A program made the position numbers and the translations under genes. Shown piece by piece: positions 22,890 through 29,681 of a stretch of 64,000 bases of DNA; position 1 is the stretch's first letter, and every line of letters starts with the position of its first letter. Below the pieces are notes generated by a model. That model saw only the letters and a list, made by a program, of their open reading frames with translations. It made no database searches and was not told where the DNA came from. Source of the DNA: a virus; IMG/VR virus record IMGVR_UViG_3300044970_002549, positions 1-64,000 of that record. One strand, 5' to 3'.

Positions 22890-23342
22890 ATGGAATCCAC
22901 AAGGAATCAGGAGATTTACAACGAGTATTTCTCCGGACAAACTCTTCAGGTCGTTGCCGATAAGTACAACCTCACACGGCAGAGGGTTCAGCAAATCGTC
23001 AAGAAGATGGGGCCATCACGCCCACGCATCACAAACGCCGGCCGTCTTCGCAAGTTCGACTACGCGGCCATCGACCAGTATGTCGCCGACAACAAGGCCA
23101 CGGTTCAGGCAACCGCAGCTCACTTCGGATGCTCAATCAGCACCGTGATGAATGCGCTTTATTCGCAGGGAACTTCGCCAGTGAAGAAGCAGCGATTCAC
23201 TTCATTGGTGGTGGACGACATCGTGTCGAGATACCTCGCAGGAGAGAAGCTTCGGCTAATCGGCGAGTCGTACAACACGAGCGCACAGTACATCAACACT
23301 GTGCTACGCCGTGCGGGAGCTACTGCGAAGCGACGGAAGTAA
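22890..23342 (+). CDS. triple helix-turn-helix DNA-binding protein
   Basis: This 150-residue protein has three HTH-like units. They are SGQTLQVVADKYNLTRQRVQ at about 15-40, TVQATAAHFGCSISTVMNAL at about 72-95 and GEKLRLIGESYNTSAQYINT at about 118-145. The first is close to sigma region 4 and to the protein at 8584. A multi-HTH chain would read an extended DNA site. It could be the regulator of the repeated promoters around it; that is inference. Confidence 0.75.
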   Translation: MESTRNQEIYNEYFSGQTLQVVADKYNLTRQRVQQIVKKMGPSRPRITNAGRLRKFDYAAIDQYVADNKATVQATAAHFGCSISTVMNALYSQGTSPVKKQRFTSLVVDDIVSRYLAGEKLRLIGESYNTSAQYINTVLRRAGATAKRRK

Positions 23343-23618
23343 ATGGAAGAGCAGCAGAAGCCGCTCCTATCCCACGAAGATTACAAGGCCTTTACTCGGT
23401 ACCGGAAGGCCTACGAAAGACACGCAGGGTATTGTCGCCGAGTTCGCCAGTACGCCCGAATGAATCGCACCTTCCTCCAAGAGGCGGGGTGGTTAGACTG
23501 GGCGTTCGAAGAAGCAGGTAGGCCGTTCATCTATGAAGGAACACTTCCAACATGGACGGAAGAGCAGCTTGCGATTCTTCGCGTGGAATACGAGCGTAGA
23601 CAAAAAGGCGTGAAATAG
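23343..23618 (+). CDS. hypothetical protein, 91 aa
   Basis: It starts directly after the upstream stop. The body is basic and helical (EDYKAFTRYRKAYERHAGYC, RVRQYARMNRTFLQEAGWLD). No family is recognised; co-expression with the HTH protein suggests a linked role. Confidence 0.62.
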   Translation: MEEQQKPLLSHEDYKAFTRYRKAYERHAGYCRRVRQYARMNRTFLQEAGWLDWAFEEAGRPFIYEGTLPTWTEEQLAILRVEYERRQKGVK

Positions 23619-23622
23619 GTAC

Positions 23623-23694
23623 TTGACAGGCCGTCGGCAGGGCTGCTAGTGTGGCCTTGCCGACACTTGTCGGTAGTAAGTGCTAGGAGGAAGT
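23623..23694 (+). promoter_or_regulatory. promoter with ACTT-loop leader hairpin
   Basis: TTGACA, 18 nt, TAGTGT. The leader has CCGAC-ACTT-GTCGG, then GCTAGGAGG. Confidence 0.75.
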
Positions 23695-24144
23695 ATGGGA
23701 TACGACATCTATTCTCTACTGCCAAACCGCGAGGCAGCAGCAGAACACGCGAGGAAGTATCGTTCGCTGTGGATCAACGAGGACGGCTCGTATGATGAGA
23801 AGGCTCCTGATACGCTGTATTTCCGGCTGAACATCTGGGGTATGGGATACTTGCGGGAGTTCCACGACGCGATTGGATTCGACGCAGTAAACGAGAACCT
23901 ATACGACAACAGCGGAAACGTCATCAAGGACTACGAGTGCCGAACGATCTCTCAAAAGATTGCGCTAATGAGCGATGAGGAGATTAAGGCAGAGATGGTT
24001 GCGATTCTGATTCGCCATCCCTATACGGACGATGGCACGAAGGCAGCCCCAGACGAGGAAGCTACCGCGTGGTTAGGGGTAATCCGAGAGTGGCAAGCGT
24101 TCTTGGCTCAATGCGCCGACCTGAAAGGTTGTGAAGTCCTATGA
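23695..24144 (+). CDS. hypothetical protein, 149 aa
   Basis: It begins MGYDIYSLLPNREAAAEHAR. YFRLNIWGMGYLREFHDAIG and NVIKDYECRTISQKIALMSD follow. The 'MGYDIYS' opening with a later 'YFRLNVWGM' is found in many phage and bacterial hypothetical proteins. Acidic. Confidence 0.68.
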   Translation: MGYDIYSLLPNREAAAEHARKYRSLWINEDGSYDEKAPDTLYFRLNIWGMGYLREFHDAIGFDAVNENLYDNSGNVIKDYECRTISQKIALMSDEEIKAEMVAILIRHPYTDDGTKAAPDEEATAWLGVIREWQAFLAQCADLKGCEVL

Positions 24145-24227
24145 TCGAAGTGTTTTGGGGCGCAATCATCGGGCTGTGCCTATTGACGCTATCATTGGTT
24201 AGCGAGCGTAAGGAGGAGGAAGTATGA
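24141..24227 (+). CDS. 28-aa membrane peptide
   Basis: ATGA overlap with the upstream stop. MIEVFWGAIIGLCLLTLSLV is a membrane span, then a charged tail SERKEEEV whose codons contain the next gene's AGGAGGAGG site. So it couples translation as well as encoding a peptide. Confidence 0.55.
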   Translation: MIEVFWGAIIGLCLLTLSLVSERKEEEV

Positions 24228-24493
24228 CGGACTTGACTATCACCTATCACCAAGACCCCGGCCACGGATGGTTTGAGGTCAAGCGTGAGCTGCTGGCCAC
24301 GCTAGGGATTCAGCATCTCATCACTACATTCTCGTTTGAGAAAGGTGATCGAGTATTCCTAGAAGAAGATCAGGACGCTGGCGTATTGGTGCGCTCGCTT
24401 GGTGGGCTTGGTATCAAGTACTCCACCGTGCCGCTCCACACCGATAACGACCATTGGATTAGGGGGCTTGACCGATACCAACACAAGCCCTAA
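24224..24493 (+). CDS. hypothetical protein, 89 aa
   Basis: MTDLTITYHQDPGHGWFEVK then ELLATLGIQHLITTFSFEKG and VFLEEDQDAGVLVRSL. The 'DPGHGWxxV' start and acidic pair occur in phage proteins of unknown role. A promoter for the next unit lies inside its 3' end. Confidence 0.68.
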   Translation: MTDLTITYHQDPGHGWFEVKRELLATLGIQHLITTFSFEKGDRVFLEEDQDAGVLVRSLGGLGIKYSTVPLHTDNDHWIRGLDRYQHKP

Positions 24494-24573
24494 GATTGCT
24501 TTGCGGCACTTGCCGTAGGGGAATATAGACCCCCACCCCCACTAGGGGGGGGTAGTAGGAGAGGAGATGAACG
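24468..24573 (+). promoter_or_regulatory. promoter with ACTT-loop hairpin and long C/G-rich leader
   Basis: TTGACC, 17 nt, TAAGAT (24491-24496). The leader has CGGC-ACTT-GCCG. A second palindromic part with CCCCCACCCCCACT then AGGGGGGGG could form a strong hairpin before the GAGAGGAG site. Confidence 0.7.
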
Positions 24574-24882
24574 ATGGAAGCTTTGTGGAGCGGGGTAGAG
24601 GATGCCTTGAAGGACGCGAAGGGTATCGCGTTTGATACTTGCCACAAGATTTATGTCTTGTTGGACGACGAGCAGATGGCCTTGATGAAGGAGTATGGGT
24701 ACGACCCGCTGATTTCGTCAGAGGAGATGAACCCAGAGCAAATGCTTGAAGTGGTTAGACAATGGTACTCAATGTCGTGTATGCTTCGGTTTGTCAATGC
24801 CGTGCGGACAAACCACGATGACCCGAACGCAGGGTTCGTGGACTTGATTCCACAGGGCGTTGATAGCGACGACGAGCAGTAG
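24574..24882 (+). CDS. conserved phage protein of unknown function, 102 aa
   Basis: FDTCHKIYVLLDDEQMALMK, YGYDPLISSEEMNPEQMLEV and NAGFVDLIPQ are motifs I recall from freshwater phage proteins. Acidic and mostly helical. The role is unknown. Confidence 0.68.
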   Translation: MEALWSGVEDALKDAKGIAFDTCHKIYVLLDDEQMALMKEYGYDPLISSEEMNPEQMLEVVRQWYSMSCMLRFVNAVRTNHDDPNAGFVDLIPQGVDSDDEQ

Positions 24883-24903
24883 TAGTAAGAGAGGAGAGAA
24901 ACA

Positions 24904-25380
24904 ATGGGATACTACGTTAAGGGGACTGGTAATGTACTAATCTCAAAGGAGAATCTTGCTGCGGCCTACGATGCGCTGATGGCACTCCAAGACGCACCAG
25001 ACGAGTCCAAGAGCGGCGGAGCGTGGAGCGGTGGAACCTACACGCAGCGTTGGTATTCTTGGATGCCGGCTGACTTGCGATCGCTTCCAGATACGAAGGC
25101 CGTATTTGACGAACTTGGATTTGATACGGTATACCAAGAGAACGGCGACCTTCTTATTATCGCGTACGACAACAAGACAGGCCAAGAGGAGTTGTTCTTT
25201 GCCGCAGCAGCTCCGTTCATCACCACGAATAGCGAGATGTATTGGGAAGGTGAGGACGGCCTTCTTTATAAGTGGGAGTTCGTTGATGGCAAGATGATTT
25301 GGCTTGACGGATACGCCAACTACGGGAACGCACGCGAATACGATCTCGACACAGGCTTTCGTCAATGGCGAAGCATTTGA
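24904..25380 (+). CDS. hypothetical protein, 158 aa
   Basis: MGYYVKGTGNVLISKENLAA, RWYSWMPADLRSLPDTKAVF and WEGEDGLLYKWEFVDGKMIW. The last part is a beta meander. It follows the gene at 24574 without a separate promoter; ribosome site GAGAGGAGAG. Confidence 0.65.
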   Translation: MGYYVKGTGNVLISKENLAAAYDALMALQDAPDESKSGGAWSGGTYTQRWYSWMPADLRSLPDTKAVFDELGFDTVYQENGDLLIIAYDNKTGQEELFFAAAAPFITTNSEMYWEGEDGLLYKWEFVDGKMIWLDGYANYGNAREYDLDTGFRQWRSI

Positions 25381-25466
25381 CTTCCGCCAAGAAGTCTGCG
25401 ACAATCCATAAGCGAGGCCCATCGTCGGCGCAGTCGGCGGCTTCGCGCAACAAGAGGAGAGGAACA

Positions 25467-25961
25467 ATGAGGAAGCGCAAGGGAAACTCTATCGCAGAGT
25501 CCGGAGTATGGAACGCCTACGAGTACCAGATGAAGCGAACGCTCATAGACAAGAAAACTCTCTCGCTGCGAGTGGAGTCGCCGCGTGAGTTGGCTAATGT
25601 GTTCCGCGAGTTCGCGGACGCGGAACTGAGCGAATCGCTATTTGTCGTATCGTTCGGCGGCCGCAACAATGTGCTTGGTATCCAACGCCTCTATCAAGGA
25701 ACGGCCACTGGCACTTCGGTATCGGTCGGGGAGATTCTGCGCTCTGCGCTCCTGATGGGGGCGGTAGGGTTCGCTCTGGTTCACAATCACCCTTCGGGCG
25801 ATGAGGCCGCATCAGAGGAAGATGTGAAACTCACCAAAGATGTTGAGTCTGCTGCGCGGCTGATGGACATGATTTTCCTTGACCACTTGGTCGTAGGGTT
25901 CGCGGGTGCGTACACTTCCATCAGGTCGCAGAAGCCAGACATTTTCTTGCGGCCTAACTAG
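25467..25961 (+). CDS. RadC-like JAB/MPN metalloenzyme
   Basis: This 164-residue protein has the RadC C-terminal domain. VGEILRSALLMGAVGFALVH leads into HNHPSGD, then a conserved Ser and Asp helix (SEEDVKLTKDVESAARL) and FLDHLVVG. HNHPSG with a downstream Asp is the JAMM zinc site. RadC proteins of mobile elements were long linked to repair, but function is uncertain. A start at 25365 would add a basic 34-residue tail; the site AGAGGAGAGG favours 25467. Confidence 0.85.
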   Translation: MRKRKGNSIAESGVWNAYEYQMKRTLIDKKTLSLRVESPRELANVFREFADAELSESLFVVSFGGRNNVLGIQRLYQGTATGTSVSVGEILRSALLMGAVGFALVHNHPSGDEAASEEDVKLTKDVESAARLMDMIFLDHLVVGFAGAYTSIRSQKPDIFLRPN

Positions 25962-25965
25962 CAAC

Positions 25966-26037
25966 GGCCTAGCTCGGTGGCTCCTCCCACCGATTAGGCC
26001 TAACCCTCCCCGCCGGTGGCTCCTCCCATCGGCGGGG
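25966..26037 (+). terminator. tandem hairpins with identical CTCCTC loops
   Basis: Hairpin 1 (25966-26000) has arms GGCCTA/TAGGCC and CGGTGG/CCACCG. Hairpin 2 (26008-26037) has a 12-bp arm CCCCGCCGGTGG with one G-U and is followed by TTTCTTTG, a terminator. Both share GGTGGCTCCTCCCAYC with the loop CTCCTC. Confidence 0.75.
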
Positions 26038-26114
26038 ACTTTCTTTGTCCGCAGCTTGATACGGCCTTGCTCGTTTTGTTTAGGTTTCTTATCCTTACCT
26101 TATCATTGGCTTAC

Positions 26115-26144
26115 TTGACAATGTGATACCCCGCACCCCATAAT
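26115..26144 (+). promoter_or_regulatory. promoter of candidate ncRNA
   Basis: TTGACA, 18 nt, CATAAT. It shares TTGACRATGTGATACC with the promoter at 18451. Confidence 0.65.
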
Positions 26145-26150
26145 GAGTCT

Positions 26151-26510
26151 GTTGCCGTTGTGCGTACGCCTTCGGGGACTAGGTGAGTAGAGTTGGAACG
26201 ACGACCGCAGCCGAATAAGTGCGATAAGGTGTTCATGCGAGGTTGGCGAATACCGGAGCTGTAATAACAAAAGTCGCAGTATCGAACGAGTACCGAGCAT
26301 TGGCCAATACCGGTACAGAGGGAGATACGAAACGGCACGATAAGGGTTTAGGGGCGGCCACCGCCGCTTACTAAACAAGGGTCTAGCCGGAAGGTGTAGG
26401 ACTCCGCCGCAAGGTGATAGTCGTGGAGGCCACGGACGGCCAGAGTGGACGACGACTCGGTGGTGGTAAATCGTCTGGGGGGTTGAGCGGTGAAACGCTT
26501 GACTCCCCTT
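26151..26510 (+). ncRNA. candidate structured noncoding RNA, about 360 nt
   Basis: No credible ORF lies between the RadC terminator and the gene at 26569, yet a promoter stands at its head. Visible helices are GTACCG/CGGTAC (26290-26316), a 13-bp stem GTTTAGGGGCGGC with GCCGCTT-A-CTAAAC (26346-26376), CGTGG/CCACG (26422-26434) and a closing G-rich/C-rich hairpin (26477-26508). It does not show RNase P, tmRNA, 6S or group I core motifs that I can recognise. Confidence 0.55.
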
Positions 26511-26568
26511 ACTCTATCTAGTAGGCTTGTGAAGTCGGGAGTTCCCGATTAGTAGCACAGGAGGAAGT
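26499..26568 (+). promoter_or_regulatory. promoter with leader hairpin, -35 inside a hairpin arm
   Basis: TTGACT, 17 nt, TAGGCT (26522-26527). The -35 is part of the 3' arm of the closing hairpin of the ncRNA. Leader hairpin TCGGG-AGTT-CCCGA (26535-26548), then AGCACAGGAGG. Confidence 0.75.
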
Positions 26569-26748
26569 ATGAACGAGCAGACAACTATCGAACACATTGA
26601 GGAGTGTGAGTCTGAACTCGGCGCACCACACGGCACGCCGAAGCTCCGCACCTACAAGACCGGTTGGAACGGCTATGAGATGGCCTATGAGGAGTCGCTG
26701 TACCTATGCGACGATTGCTATGAAGCGATGAGTCAGGAGGGAGTATGA
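26569..26748 (+). CDS. hypothetical protein with CxxC, 59 aa
   Basis: MNEQTTIEHIEECESELGAP, YKTGWNGYEMAYEESLYLCD, DCYEA. One cysteine pair at the C-terminus. Coupled to the next gene by ATGA. Confidence 0.62.
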   Translation: MNEQTTIEHIEECESELGAPHGTPKLRTYKTGWNGYEMAYEESLYLCDDCYEAMSQEGV

Positions 26749-27095
26749 GCAGACAAGACGCGGCCTTCTATACGCACACGCACGACGCAGAGGTTCTGTG
26801 GAGGCCAGAGGGCAGCAACCCAAAGGAAGTGCGCGTGTACCGAAATGGTGAAATGAGAATCAACTACACGGAGCCGTCAGGTGAAGTTGCCGTGCTTCGG
26901 TATACAGATGACCTAGATAGAAAGGGACTTGATACCGACGAGAAGCTGCGCGCAGCAGAGGAGTCTGGCCTGATCGAGTGGATAAATAACGCTTGGTTTG
27001 AGGTCGCGTCGGTTGATAATGAGGACGGAGAGATTGTTGATGGAATAGATGAGGCCATTGAGTATGCCAAGAAACTATTGGAGGAGGAAGTATGA
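26745..27095 (+). CDS. hypothetical protein, 116 aa
   Basis: Beta-rich N-terminal half (EVRVYRNGEMRINYTEPSGE, VAVLRYTDDL) and an acidic helical end (GIDEAIEYAKKLLEEEV). No family is recognised. 4-nt overlaps at both ends. Confidence 0.62.
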   Translation: MSRQDAAFYTHTHDAEVLWRPEGSNPKEVRVYRNGEMRINYTEPSGEVAVLRYTDDLDRKGLDTDEKLRAAEESGLIEWINNAWFEVASVDNEDGEIVDGIDEAIEYAKKLLEEEV

Positions 27096-27244
27096 GTAGG
27101 AACGCTTGTATCTGGTGCGGAACGGAGGTAGAGGACGAGCAGCAGTTTGAGTCATCTATTTGCGCGGAGTGCTATGCTGATGCGGCACACGCTTCGTTGG
27201 CAGAGGAGAGGATTGAGGAGATGAGAGACAATGGCAGCATTTAG
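27092..27244 (+). CDS. zinc-ribbon protein, 50 aa
   Basis: ACIWCGTEVEDEQQFESSIC and AECYADAAHASLAEERIEEM: a CxxC pair, a second pair and a helix. AGGAGGAAG precedes the ATG. Its end overlaps the next start. Confidence 0.62.
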   Translation: MSRNACIWCGTEVEDEQQFESSICAECYADAAHASLAEERIEEMRDNGSI

Positions 27245-27458
27245 TTTCTACGAGTTCACGGAGGAGGAGGTTATCGCCTTCGTTCGCGCTCTGGTGCGCG
27301 GCGGGGACTTTGCTATTGGGCTTTCGTCAGGTGAGGCCATAGAGCGCGCCATAGACATCATTGACGAGCCGCACAAGTGGTCGCGTGAGATGACGGCGTG
27401 GCGAGCTGCCGGCTCACCATACACCTACACCTACATCAAAGAGGGCTTGACGGACTAG
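27231..27458 (+). CDS. hypothetical protein, 75 aa
   Basis: FYEFTEEEVIAFVRALVRGG, then GEAIERAIDIIDEPHKWSRE and YTYIKEGLTD. Helical and acidic. The promoter of the next unit lies on its stop codon. Confidence 0.6.
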   Translation: MAAFSFYEFTEEEVIAFVRALVRGGDFAIGLSSGEAIERAIDIIDEPHKWSREMTAWRAAGSPYTYTYIKEGLTD

Positions 27459-27518
27459 TCTGGCGGCTGTAAGGTGATGGTGTCGGGGCTTCCCGATAGA
27501 CACAGAGAGGAGTAAGAG
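27447..27518 (+). promoter_or_regulatory. promoter with GCTT-loop leader hairpin
   Basis: TTGACG, 17 nt, TAAGGT (27470-27475). Leader hairpin TCGGG-GCTT-CCCGA (27483-27496), then AGAGAGGAG. Confidence 0.75.
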
Positions 27519-27761
27519 ATGGACGAAGGGTTTGAGCAATCGGTCGAGATTCCGTTCAGCAAGTTCTATGTTGCGGTAGCGCGCAAGGTTGAGGCCAAGT
27601 GCGGCCTGACCCCTGACGACCTTCCGGACATTGACTTCCGAGCGTTCTATTTGGAGCGCGGTACGATTGAGGAGTACCGAGCAGCAATCGCGGAGTGCGT
27701 GTATGCCGTACTCGAAGGCGCAGGGTATCCCTTCGCTGATGAGGACGAGTACTACGCATGA
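27519..27761 (+). CDS. hypothetical protein, 80 aa
   Basis: MDEGFEQSVEIPFSKFYVAV, CGLTPDDLPDIDFRAFYLER and AIAECVYAVLEGAGYPF. Acidic alpha/beta protein. Overlaps the next gene by 4 nt. Confidence 0.62.
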   Translation: MDEGFEQSVEIPFSKFYVAVARKVEAKCGLTPDDLPDIDFRAFYLERGTIEEYRAAIAECVYAVLEGAGYPFADEDEYYA

Positions 27762-27979
27762 CTTCGATTTCCCGCAAGAGTGGTCGCTCGTGGAGTCAGT
27801 TCTCCGCTCGTACAAAGGCCGAGTACCTTCGGGAGTCGGCAGCGTGGGAGCGTGAGCAGCGGCGTAGGCTATACATCAAGGGTGCGGTAGTAGTGGTTGC
27901 GTTTGCGGCCTTCGTACTCTTGGTGCTAGGATTCGGCGGCACGAGCGATTTCGTGCCTGATGTGAGAGAGGTGGAGTGA
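27758..27979 (+). CDS. single-pass membrane protein, 73 aa
   Basis: A basic N-terminus (RKSGRSWSQFSARTKAEYLR, then REQRRRLYIK) is followed by the span GAVVVVAFAAFVLLVLGFGG and an acidic tail. The positive side suggests an N-inside anchor. Confidence 0.65.
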   Translation: MTSISRKSGRSWSQFSARTKAEYLRESAAWEREQRRRLYIKGAVVVVAFAAFVLLVLGFGGTSDFVPDVREVE

Positions 27980-28239
27980 TGAGAGCAGAGGAACTATACG
28001 AGATTGGCGACGCAGGGTATCTGCGCGTGGACTTGCGCGACGATCTTTGGGTTGCGCTGATGACGCAGGACGGAGTGAACTTCGGCGGTACGCTCTGGAG
28101 GGTATCTGATGGTCAGTACTACTCCGAAGGCTGTACGGCAGGGTATCCTGTGTTTTGTTTCGCTATGACTTCGGACGAGGCAGCTCGGCAGGTTGCGCTC
28201 TATATTGCGATGGAGTCGGGAGCCGAGGCTCTGCTGTAA
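27979..28239 (+). CDS. hypothetical protein, 86 aa
   Basis: AEELYEIGDAGYLRVDLRDD, LWRVSDGQYYSEGCTAGYPV and TSDEAARQVALYIAMESGAE. Start overlaps the stop upstream (TGATGA). No family is recognised. Confidence 0.62.
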   Translation: MRAEELYEIGDAGYLRVDLRDDLWVALMTQDGVNFGGTLWRVSDGQYYSEGCTAGYPVFCFAMTSDEAARQVALYIAMESGAEALL

Positions 28240-28242
28240 GAC

Positions 28243-28315
28243 TTGACGCGGCCTATCTGGTCGTTTAGAATCGAGGAGTCGGGGCTTCCCGATAAGGCAC
28301 AGCAAGGAGGAGATA
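28243..28315 (+). promoter_or_regulatory. promoter with GCTT-loop leader hairpin
   Basis: TTGACG, 17 nt, TAGAAT (28266-28271). Leader hairpin TCGGG-GCTT-CCCGA (28279-28292), then AGCAAGGAGGAG. The hairpin is identical to that at 27483. Confidence 0.8.
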
Positions 28316-28738
28316 ATGTCGGAAGCGTTTAGGGTCAATGTGAACGAGCAGGGCGAGTCATGGGTCGAGCGCATCGCATGGGGCGACAAGTCCGGCCTAT
28401 CAGAGCACTACGCGGCGATTGGCTGCGAGCTCGTCCAAGTCGCAGGGTCGGGTGCGTTTGGCGGCGTTCCTGTGATTGTGTTCGTAGATGAGGAAGGCCT
28501 GTATCGTGAGCCTGTCCTGTTCAATCGTGTGGTGTGCGACTTCGTAGCCGAGGCCACCGATTCGGCTCCTGCGTACATGATGGGCGGCGGCCTTGTGGGT
28601 CGTGCGCTTGTCTTGTTTGATAGCGGCAGCGATTCTCGCGGATTCACCAAAGAGGAAGCCGATAGAATCAGCGCGCAGCTCGAACACGGCGGCTATCCTA
28701 CGCTCTCAATGTTCAGGGAGGACGAGCCGCTAGCGTAG
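28316..28738 (+). CDS. DUF3846-like protein, 140 aa
   Basis: HYAAIGCELVQVAGSG, VIVFVDEEGLYREPVLFNRV and MGGGLVGRALVLFDS follow the DUF3846 order of 'IGGxxExV', 'DEEGxxxxxPxN' and 'GxAxVxxx'. A helical end follows (TKEEADRISAQLE). The family's function is unknown and it is common in phages and plasmids. Confidence 0.7.
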   Translation: MSEAFRVNVNEQGESWVERIAWGDKSGLSEHYAAIGCELVQVAGSGAFGGVPVIVFVDEEGLYREPVLFNRVVCDFVAEATDSAPAYMMGGGLVGRALVLFDSGSDSRGFTKEEADRISAQLEHGGYPTLSMFREDEPLA

Positions 28739-28756
28739 CGCGTCCCTATTGACTAC

Positions 28757-28789
28757 GAGGCCGTCGGTGTCTGTGCCACCGGCGGCCTC
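28757..28789 (+). terminator. terminator hairpin
   Basis: Thirteen-bp stem GAGGCCGTCGGTG with CACCGGCGGCCTC, then ACTTTA. The U tract is poor. Confidence 0.65.
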
Positions 28790-28800
28790 ACTTTATCCGC

Positions 28801-28866
28801 TCATCATTATCAGGCCGCTATTATCAGACCCCCTACCATAGCCCCCCCCCCATACCCCACGCCCCA
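28801..28866 (+). repeat. TCATCATTA / C-rich spacer
   Basis: TCATCATTAT, then CAGACCCCCTACC and C9, C4, C4 runs. Four C-runs within 40 nt give a quadruplex motif on the complement. Confidence 0.65.
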
Positions 28867-28906
28867 TCGCTACCGGTAGGCCGTGCCTCTGGTCGAAACT
28901 GGGGGC

Positions 28907-28982
28907 TTGACGAACGGCACAGGAGGCTCTACCTTGTATGAGTTGGCACTTGCTAACAGCACAGGCACAGGAGGAGGAACAG
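28907..28982 (+). promoter_or_regulatory. promoter with ACTT-loop leader hairpin
   Basis: TTGACG, 17 nt, TACCTT (28930-28935). Leader hairpin TTGGC-ACTT-GCTAA (28943-28956), then AGCACAGGCACAGGAGGAGG. A second GCACAGGAGG lies inside the promoter spacer. Confidence 0.75.
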
Positions 28983-29414
28983 ATGAAAGACCTGACGACA
29001 CCAGCGCAGAAGTGGCTGCGGGAGTTTCTCGGAACACAGGCCGTAGGGACTTGCCCTACTTGCCGACAGGCTCTGCCAGAAGGCTCGTGCTTTCGGGCGT
29101 TCGTTCGCTACGGCGACGGCGATGACCTTGTGGCCTACACCAAGACTCGCGGTGAGGCTCTGGCCGTCCTGATCGGTTGGCGCGATGACGAGTGCGGCGA
29201 TTCGTTCTGGGCTGATCGAGCAGACACTTGGAGCACCCTAAGCGTCGCGCAAGCGGTTGCTTTGGAGCACGCACCGGCGGCTCTGATCGTTGCTGCCGAT
29301 GCTGACGAGAAGGTCTACGATGAACTCTTGGCCGCAGTCGAGTATGACTTCATCGGCACACCGCTTGTCGGTGCTGTCTGGGTGGACGACCTTACGGCAT
29401 ACTCCGGCAAGTAG
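28983..29414 (+). CDS. hypothetical protein, 143 aa
   Basis: KDLTTPAQKWLREFLGTQAV, CPTCRQALPEGSCFRAFVRY (zinc-like pair), then TRGEALAVLIGWRDDECGDS and AALIVAADADEKVYDELLAA. One gene between its own promoter and terminator. No family is recognised. Confidence 0.65.
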   Translation: MKDLTTPAQKWLREFLGTQAVGTCPTCRQALPEGSCFRAFVRYGDGDDLVAYTKTRGEALAVLIGWRDDECGDSFWADRADTWSTLSVAQAVALEHAPAALIVAADADEKVYDELLAAVEYDFIGTPLVGAVWVDDLTAYSGK

Positions 29415-29431
29415 TCCGCTCGATTTTCTAC

Positions 29432-29465
29432 GAGGCCACTCCCCATCTGTGCGGGGGGTGGCCTC
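29432..29465 (+). terminator. terminator hairpin
   Basis: GAGGCCACTCCCC with GGGGGGTGGCCTC, then TTTCTATT. Confidence 0.8.
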
Positions 29466-29490
29466 TTTCTATTCCCTGAGCTTTACGCGG

Positions 29491-29563
29491 TCATCATTAG
29501 GCCGTCATTATGCGCTGGCTATTATGCGACCCCTTACCCCACACCCCGACACCCCAGACCCCA
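29491..29563 (+). repeat. TCATCATTA / C-rich spacer
   Basis: TCATCATTAG, CGTCATTATGCG, then GCGACCCCTTACCCC and three more C4 runs. The complement has four G4 runs with 3-4 nt loops, an ideal quadruplex. Confidence 0.7.
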
Positions 29564-29603
29564 GCGGTCGCGGTGCGCGCTCCGAAACTCCGCAGCGGGG
29601 GGC

Positions 29604-29681
29604 TTGACGCTAGGCCTCGGTGGGTGTACCTTCGATGTGTTGGGTGGCTATGCTCCCCCGACTAGCACAGAGGAGAACCAG
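29604..29681 (+). promoter_or_regulatory. promoter with leader hairpin
   Basis: TTGACG, 17 nt, TACCTT (29627-29632). Leader hairpin GTTGGG/CCCGAC (29639-29662), then TAGCACAGAGGAG. Confidence 0.75.

Noticed and set aside
25365-25466. N-terminal extension of the RadC-like protein by 34 residues
   Set aside because: The extension is Ser/Lys-rich, the upstream site is weak, and AGAGGAGAGG lies at the right place for ATG 25467.
26390-26475. Group I intron-like core in the candidate ncRNA
   Set aside because: GACT and GATAGTC pairs resemble parts of P7, but the conserved P, Q, R and S elements are not present and no split gene flanks it.
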